A stretch of DNA of 64,000 bases from Rhizobium leguminosarum (GTDB lineage Bacteria > Pseudomonadota > Alphaproteobacteria > Rhizobiales > Rhizobiaceae). A model generated the notes under the pieces. That model was not told where the DNA came from, ran no database searches, and saw nothing but the letters and a program-made list of their open reading frames with translations. Positions 59,741 through 64,000 of the stretch are shown here, piece after piece. The DNA lies in contig NZ_MZMU01000012.1 of NCBI RefSeq assembly GCF_004123835.1, positions 744,001 through 808,000 of the forward strand. Reading direction: 5' to 3'. Within the stretch, counting starts at the first letter, position 1. Every line of letters starts with the position of its first letter. A program made the translations under genes and the position numbers.

Positions 59741-62200
59741 GTGACGCATCGATCAATTACTCCCAATATCGACCTTTCCGGTTCGTGGCAGCTTGCCTCC
59801 GTCGACGGTGAGATCCGCACCGCGATCATCTTGCCGGGCGACGTGCACACCGCGCTCCACCGCGCAAGCCTGATCCCAGATCCTTATTTCGGCCGCAACG
59901 AGGAAAAGGTGCAGTGGGTCGCCGAGCGCGAATGGGCGGTCGAGCGCAGCTTCACGCTTCAAGAGGTCGAGGGCGACTGGTATCTCGATATCGATTATCT
60001 CGACACGGTTGCCAGCGTCCACGTCAACGGCTTTCTGGCGCTCGAAGCCGACAACAGCTTCCGCCGCTACCGGCCCGATGTCTCCAGCATGCTGAAATCA
60101 GGCGACAACAGCATTCGCATCGTCTTTGCCTCCAACATCGCTATTGCTGCTGCGCGACAGAAGCAGCAGCCCTTCTACATTCCCTACAGCACGGGCAACT
60201 CGCCGATCCCCGACGGCAACATGCTGCGCAAGCCGCAATGCCATTTCGGCTGGGACTGGAACATTGCCATTGCGCCGCTCGGCCTCTACGGGACGATCGC
60301 GCTGAAAAAGCTCGAAACCGCGCGCATCGAACACGTCGTCACCCGCCAGACCCACAATAACGACGGCTCGGTCGATCTCAAAGTGACGGCGACGCTGTTT
60401 TCCAAGGGGCCAGACATTGCCCAGGTCTATTTCGACCTCGACGGCGAGCGCGTGCGCCTGGATGTCGGCGTCAACGGCGAGACCCATGTCAACCACCTCT
60501 TCCATATCGACAATCCGCGCCTCTGGTGGCCTTCCGGCAGCGGCGAGCAGGCGCTCTACAGGCTTTCCGTCGAATTGCCGACGGATGAGGTGACCAAGCA
60601 GATCGGTCTTCGCACCGTCGAGCTGATCACCACGCCGGATGCGGCCGGCAGCCGCTTTGCCTTCAAGGTCAACGGCCGTGAGATCTTCTGCCGCGGCGCC
60701 AACTGGATCCCGGCCGACGCGCTGTTTTCGCTGTCTTCGCCTGCAAAGACCGAAGATTTGCTGCAATCGGCGAAAGCCGCCAACATGAACATGATCCGTG
60801 TCTGGGGCGGCGGCTTCTATGAGCAGGATCATTTCTACGATCTCTGCGACCGGCTGGGCCTCATGGTCTGGCAGGACTTCATGTTCGCCTGCAACCTCTA
60901 TCCCTCGACCGAGGACTTTCTCGACAATGTGACGATCGAGGTCGACTACCAGGTGCGCCGGCTCTCCTCGCATCCCTCGATCGTGCTCTGGTGCGGCGAC
61001 AATGAGCTGGTCGGAGCGCTCACCTGGTTCGAGGAATCGCGGAAGGACCGCGACCGCTATCTCGTCTCCTATGATCGCCTCAACCGCACGATCGAGCAGG
61101 CAGTGAAAAAGGCGTTGCCCGGCGCGCTCTGGTGGCCGTCGAGCCCGGCTTCCGGTTATCTCGATTTCGGCGATGCCTGGCATGCGGACGGGTCCGGCGA
61201 CATGCATTACTGGTCGGTCTGGCACGAGAACAAGTCGTTCGACAATTACCGCTCGGTGCGTCCACGCTTCTGTTCGGAATTCGGCTTCCAGTCCTATACG
61301 TCGCTGCCTGTAATCAAGACCTATGCCGAGGCGAAAGACATGAACGTCGCTTCCCCGGTCATGGAGCTGCACCAGAAGAATGCCGGCGGCAACGAGCGCA
61401 TCGCCGGCACGATGTTCCGTTATTTCCGATTCCCCAAGGATTTTCCGAACTTCGTCTATCTCTCCCAGATCCAGCAGGGGTTGGCGATCAAGACGGCGGT
61501 GGAATACTGGCGGTCGCTCAAACCCCATTGCATGGGCACGATCTACTGGCAGCTCAACGACACCTGGCCGGTCGCCTCCTGGTCGAGCCTCGACTATGGC
61601 GGCCGCTGGAAGGCGATGCATTATCTCGTCAAGCGCTTCTTCCAGCCGGTCGCGGTCGCTGCCATTCCTTCCGACGACGGAAAGACGGTCCGCTTCTCGC
61701 TGGTCAACGACACGCTTGCCGATGTCAGCGTCGACCTTTCGATCTCGCTGCTGACGACGAAGGGCGAACGCCGGCACCTGAGAGACGTACAGGCCATATG
61801 TTCGCCGGATGCGGCCGTGACTGCCACGAGCATCGACGTTTCCGATATTCCCGAGGGAACGTTGCTTGCCTGGCGCTTCACCGCGTCGAACGGCACCGGC
61901 GGCGAGGGGCACCATGTCAACGGTACCTACAAGGCGCTGGAGCTGGAACCCGCAGGGCTGACAGTCACCCACGAATATGTCGAGGAGAATGGCTCCGTCG
62001 ACATCAACGTCACCGCGAAGGGACTTGCGCTTTTCGTGATGATCGAGACCGAGACCGACGGCAAATATTCCGACAACGCCTTCGATCTTGCGGCCGGCGA
62101 GAGCCGCCGCATCACCTTTACCCCGGCACGGCCGCTTGATCGTGGCGCGCTTCCGGAGTTCCGGTTCTACGACCTGTATTCCTGCCAGTCGGCGGATTGA
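59741..62200 (+). CDS. Glycoside hydrolase family 2 beta-mannosidase
   Basis: This 819-residue protein has a GH2 layout: a sugar-binding jelly-roll N-terminus (LSGSWQLASVDGEIRTAIILPGDVHTAL), an Ig-like domain and a TIM barrel. The acid/base is E422 in CGDNELVG and the nucleophile is E513 in CSEFGFQSY, with WQDFMFACNLYP characteristic of beta-mannosidases. No signal peptide is present, so it cleaves imported oligosaccharides in the cytoplasm. The GTG start has only a weak CGGA site. It probably removes beta-linked mannose from what the upstream ABC system brings in. Confidence 0.92.
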   Translation: MTHRSITPNIDLSGSWQLASVDGEIRTAIILPGDVHTALHRASLIPDPYFGRNEEKVQWVAEREWAVERSFTLQEVEGDWYLDIDYLDTVASVHVNGFLALEADNSFRRYRPDVSSMLKSGDNSIRIVFASNIAIAAARQKQQPFYIPYSTGNSPIPDGNMLRKPQCHFGWDWNIAIAPLGLYGTIALKKLETARIEHVVTRQTHNNDGSVDLKVTATLFSKGPDIAQVYFDLDGERVRLDVGVNGETHVNHLFHIDNPRLWWPSGSGEQALYRLSVELPTDEVTKQIGLRTVELITTPDAAGSRFAFKVNGREIFCRGANWIPADALFSLSSPAKTEDLLQSAKAANMNMIRVWGGGFYEQDHFYDLCDRLGLMVWQDFMFACNLYPSTEDFLDNVTIEVDYQVRRLSSHPSIVLWCGDNELVGALTWFEESRKDRDRYLVSYDRLNRTIEQAVKKALPGALWWPSSPASGYLDFGDAWHADGSGDMHYWSVWHENKSFDNYRSVRPRFCSEFGFQSYTSLPVIKTYAEAKDMNVASPVMELHQKNAGGNERIAGTMFRYFRFPKDFPNFVYLSQIQQGLAIKTAVEYWRSLKPHCMGTIYWQLNDTWPVASWSSLDYGGRWKAMHYLVKRFFQPVAVAAIPSDDGKTVRFSLVNDTLADVSVDLSISLLTTKGERRHLRDVQAICSPDAAVTATSIDVSDIPEGTLLAWRFTASNGTGGEGHHVNGTYKALELEPAGLTVTHEYVEENGSVDINVTAKGLALFVMIETETDGKYSDNAFDLAAGESRRITFTPARPLDRGALPEFRFYDLYSCQSAD

Positions 62201-62237
62201 TCTTGCAAGAATGGGCACGAGGCCCAAGGAGAACATG

Positions 62238-62999
62238 ATGACGAAACTTAGCTACCAGCTCTATAGCGCCCGCAACTTCCAGCCCTATTCGGCGATCTTC
62301 GAAAAGCTCGGCAAGGCTGGCTATGCCGAAGTCGAGGGCTTCGGCGGCATCTATGCCGATCTCGATGATGCCGGGCTGAAGAGTCTTCGCGCCGATCTCG
62401 ACAAGAACGGCCTGGTCATGGCGACCGGCCATTTCAGCCCCGATTTCCTGGAGAAGGAAGTCGAGAAGTCGCTGAACATTGCCAAGATCCTCGGCATGGA
62501 TTCGATCTATGCGCCGCATCTCGCCGCCGACGAACGCCCGTCCGACGCCGCCGGCTGGGTCGCCTTCGGCAAGCGCCTGCAGGAGATCAGCAAGCCCTAC
62601 AAGGCTGCCGGCTACGAATTCGGCTGGCACAATCACGATTTCGAATTCTTCAAGCTGCAGGATGGTTCGCGGCCGATCGAGCGTATCTTCGAGGGCGCGC
62701 CGGACATTTCCTGGGAGGCCGATATCGCCTGGGTAATCCGTGGCGGCGCCGATCCCTTCGCCTGGATCGAGAAGCTTGGATCCCGTATCAACGCCGTGCA
62801 TGTCAAGGACATCGCACCGGCCGGCGAAGCGACGGATGAGAGCGGCTGGGCCGATGTCGGCCACGGCAAGGTCGAGTGGGCCAGGCTGATGACGGCGTTG
62901 CGCGCCACCAAGGCCAAGCACTATGTCGTCGAACACGATAACCCGAATGACATCGACCGCAATATCAGCCGCTCGATCGCATCCTTCCAGACCTACTGA
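62238..62999 (+). CDS. Sugar phosphate isomerase/epimerase-like protein (AP endonuclease 2 fold)
   Basis: This 253-residue TIM-barrel protein reads SYQLYSARNFQPYSAIFEKLGKAGYAEVEGFGG at the N-terminus, and GWHNHDFEF and AVHVKDIAP further on, with His and Glu metal ligands typical of the xylose-isomerase-like superfamily. It is likely to isomerise or epimerise a sugar or inositol derivative. Two adjacent Met codons are possible starts after AAGGAGAAC. It follows the mannosidase by 37 bp and precedes a dehydrogenase, forming a catabolic unit. Confidence 0.87.
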   Translation: MTKLSYQLYSARNFQPYSAIFEKLGKAGYAEVEGFGGIYADLDDAGLKSLRADLDKNGLVMATGHFSPDFLEKEVEKSLNIAKILGMDSIYAPHLAADERPSDAAGWVAFGKRLQEISKPYKAAGYEFGWHNHDFEFFKLQDGSRPIERIFEGAPDISWEADIAWVIRGGADPFAWIEKLGSRINAVHVKDIAPAGEATDESGWADVGHGKVEWARLMTALRATKAKHYVVEHDNPNDIDRNISRSIASFQTY

Positions 63000-63008
63000 G
63001 GCTTCATC

Positions 63009-64000
63009 ATGACCAGGGAACTTGGCGTCGGCATCATCGGATGCGGCAACATCTCCACCACCTACTTCTCACTGGCACCGCTCTTCAAGGGGCTGAAAGT
63101 GCTGGCCTGCGCCGACATCAACGCGCAGGCGGCCGAGGCGCGCGCCAAGGAATATGGCGTCAAAGCGCAGACGATCGACGAGCTTCTCGCCAATGACGAG
63201 ATCGACGTCGTCGTCAACCTGACGATCCCGGATGCGCATTTCCGCGTGTCGAAGGCGATCCTCGAGGCCGGAAAACACGTCTATTCGGAAAAGCCTCTGG
63301 TGCTTTCGCTCGAAGAGGGCGAGGAACTCCGCCGCATCGCCAAGGAAAAGAACCTTGCAGTCGGCTGTGCGCCCGACACCTTCCTCGGTGGCGCCCATCA
63401 GCTCGCCCGCAAGTTCATCGATGACGGCGGCATCGGCCGGGTGACTTCGGGCGCCTGCTATGTGATGAGCCCCGGCATGGAGATGTGGCATCCGAACCCG
63501 GATTTCTTCTTCCTGCCGGGCGGCGGCCCGATCCTCGATCTCGGCCCTTATTACATCGCCAACCTGATCAACCTGATCGGCCCGGTCAAACGTGTCGGCG
63601 GCATGACCTCGATGGCGTCGCCGACACGCACCATCACCAGCCAGCCACGCAACGGCGAGATCATCCCGGTCAAGACGCCGACGACGATCCAGGCGCTGCT
63701 CGAATTCGTCAACGGTGCCACCGTGACGCTGACGGCGAGCTGGGACGTGTGGTCGCACCGCCATGCCAATATGGAGCTCTACGGCACCGACGGTTCGCTC
63801 TATGTGCCGGATCCGAATTTCTTCGGCGGCACCGTCGAGGCAAGCGGCCGCGACAAGGATATAAAGCCGCTCGAGGCCTGGGAGCATCCCTTCGGCAAGA
63901 TCAATCAGGAAAGCCCGAACGGCTCGCGCGCCAATTACCGCACCGCCGGGCTTGCCGACATGGCGATGTCGCTGATCGAGGGCCGCGATGCGCGCTGCTC
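63009..64000 (+). CDS. Gfo/Idh/MocA-family dehydrogenase (cut by window end)
   Basis: The first 330 codons are visible. The N-terminus GVGIIGCGNISTTYFSLAPLF is the Rossmann nucleotide-binding motif, and SEKPLVLS is the EKP motif with its Lys. LPGGGPILDLGPYYIANLINLIG carries the usual C-terminal-domain catalytic and structural residues. It should oxidise or reduce a sugar with NAD(P). It starts 9 bp after the isomerase-like gene, so both act on products of the transporter and mannosidase. The stop lies beyond the window. Confidence 0.9.
   Translation, partial: MTRELGVGIIGCGNISTTYFSLAPLFKGLKVLACADINAQAAEARAKEYGVKAQTIDELLANDEIDVVVNLTIPDAHFRVSKAILEAGKHVYSEKPLVLSLEEGEELRRIAKEKNLAVGCAPDTFLGGAHQLARKFIDDGGIGRVTSGACYVMSPGMEMWHPNPDFFFLPGGGPILDLGPYYIANLINLIGPVKRVGGMTSMASPTRTITSQPRNGEIIPVKTPTTIQALLEFVNGATVTLTASWDVWSHRHANMELYGTDGSLYVPDPNFFGGTVEASGRDKDIKPLEAWEHPFGKINQESPNGSRANYRTAGLADMAMSLIEGRDARC

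Noticed and set aside
60098..62236. 712-codon open frame on the minus strand
   Set aside because: It is antisense to the beta-mannosidase, whose catalytic motifs are intact; no recognisable domain is present.
1..64000. CRISPR array, tRNA or rRNA genes, integrase or transposase
   Set aside because: No regularly spaced direct repeats, no cloverleaf-like sequence ending in a T-loop, and no recombinase motif were recognised; the repeats seen are palindromic interspersed elements.

Overview
The window reads as a chromosomal segment of a Rhizobium species close to R. leguminosarum / R. etli. The clearest markers are a complete acpXL-fabZXL-fabF2XL-fabF1XL-adh2XL-lpxXL cluster, which makes and attaches the very-long-chain fatty acid of rhizobial lipid A, an fnrN-type oxygen regulator with paired anaeroboxes, and aerobic-pathway cobalamin genes in the Pseudomonas denitrificans/Rhizobium naming. 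Base composition is GC-rich, and short interspersed palindromic repeats of several families are scattered through it. I saw no tRNA, rRNA, CRISPR array, prophage or intact insertion sequence.

Layout. 0-6.2 kb: a LysE-type exporter, a LysR regulator with two HTH domains, and an aromatic meta-cleavage (gallate/protocatechuate-like) cluster: a DUF1932 oxidoreductase, a deleted galB remnant, an extradiol dioxygenase, a GalC/LigK-type aldolase and a GalD-type tautomerase. 6.1-9.2 kb: an LsrB/VtlR-like regulator divergent from a small DUF1127-like gene, an entericidin-like lipoprotein, a hypothetical gene and a betaine-type binding protein. 9.5-15.4 kb: cobQ, an SDR, a class III nucleotide cyclase and a ClC channel. 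15.6-30.9 kb: the main cobalamin block (riboswitch, cobP-cobW-cobN-cobO, cobE, cobA-cobB-cobC-cobD), with an XRE regulator, an NTF2-like protein, a TSUP transporter and a nucleoside hydrolase interspersed. 31-32.9 kb: a zinc-ribbon protein, an L,D-transpeptidase and a frameshifted fnrN. 33-38.6 kb: the lipid A acyl-chain cluster. 38.8-47.2 kb: mixed housekeeping and accessory genes (PAS protein, VOC and SRPBCC proteins, AraC regulator, gnd, nitrilase, a ParDE module, two acetyltransferases, a methyltransferase). 47.2-53.5 kb: P-loop NTPase, second-type D-Ala-D-Ala ligase, C39-like protein, LysR regulator and a LeuRS of a sequence type unlike the usual alphaproteobacterial enzyme. 53.5-64 kb: LacI regulator, carbohydrate ABC transporter, GH2 beta-mannosidase, sugar isomerase-like protein and a Gfo/Idh/MocA dehydrogenase cut by the window end.

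How the genes work together. The cob genes supply late and side steps of adenosylcobalamin synthesis: CobA feeds precorrin-2, CobB and CobN/CobW/CobO carry out amidation, cobalt insertion and adenosylation, CobQ amidates, CobC/CobD attach aminopropanol and CobP activates cobinamide. The lipid A cluster builds the 27-hydroxyoctacosanoyl chain on AcpXL and LpxXL transfers it. The last block looks like import, cleavage and oxidation of a mannose-containing oligosaccharide under a LacI repressor.

The most unusual signals are: (1) two copies of a ~180 bp palindrome-flanked element inserted in frame, in opposite orientations, inside cobN; (2) a family of intergenic hairpins whose stems covary around a conserved loop; (3) an atypical LeuRS behind a structured leader, near a Ddl enzyme; (4) an fnrN reading frame broken just before its expected fourth cluster cysteine; and (5) a galB gene reduced to its two ends next to mirror-image regulatory dyads.
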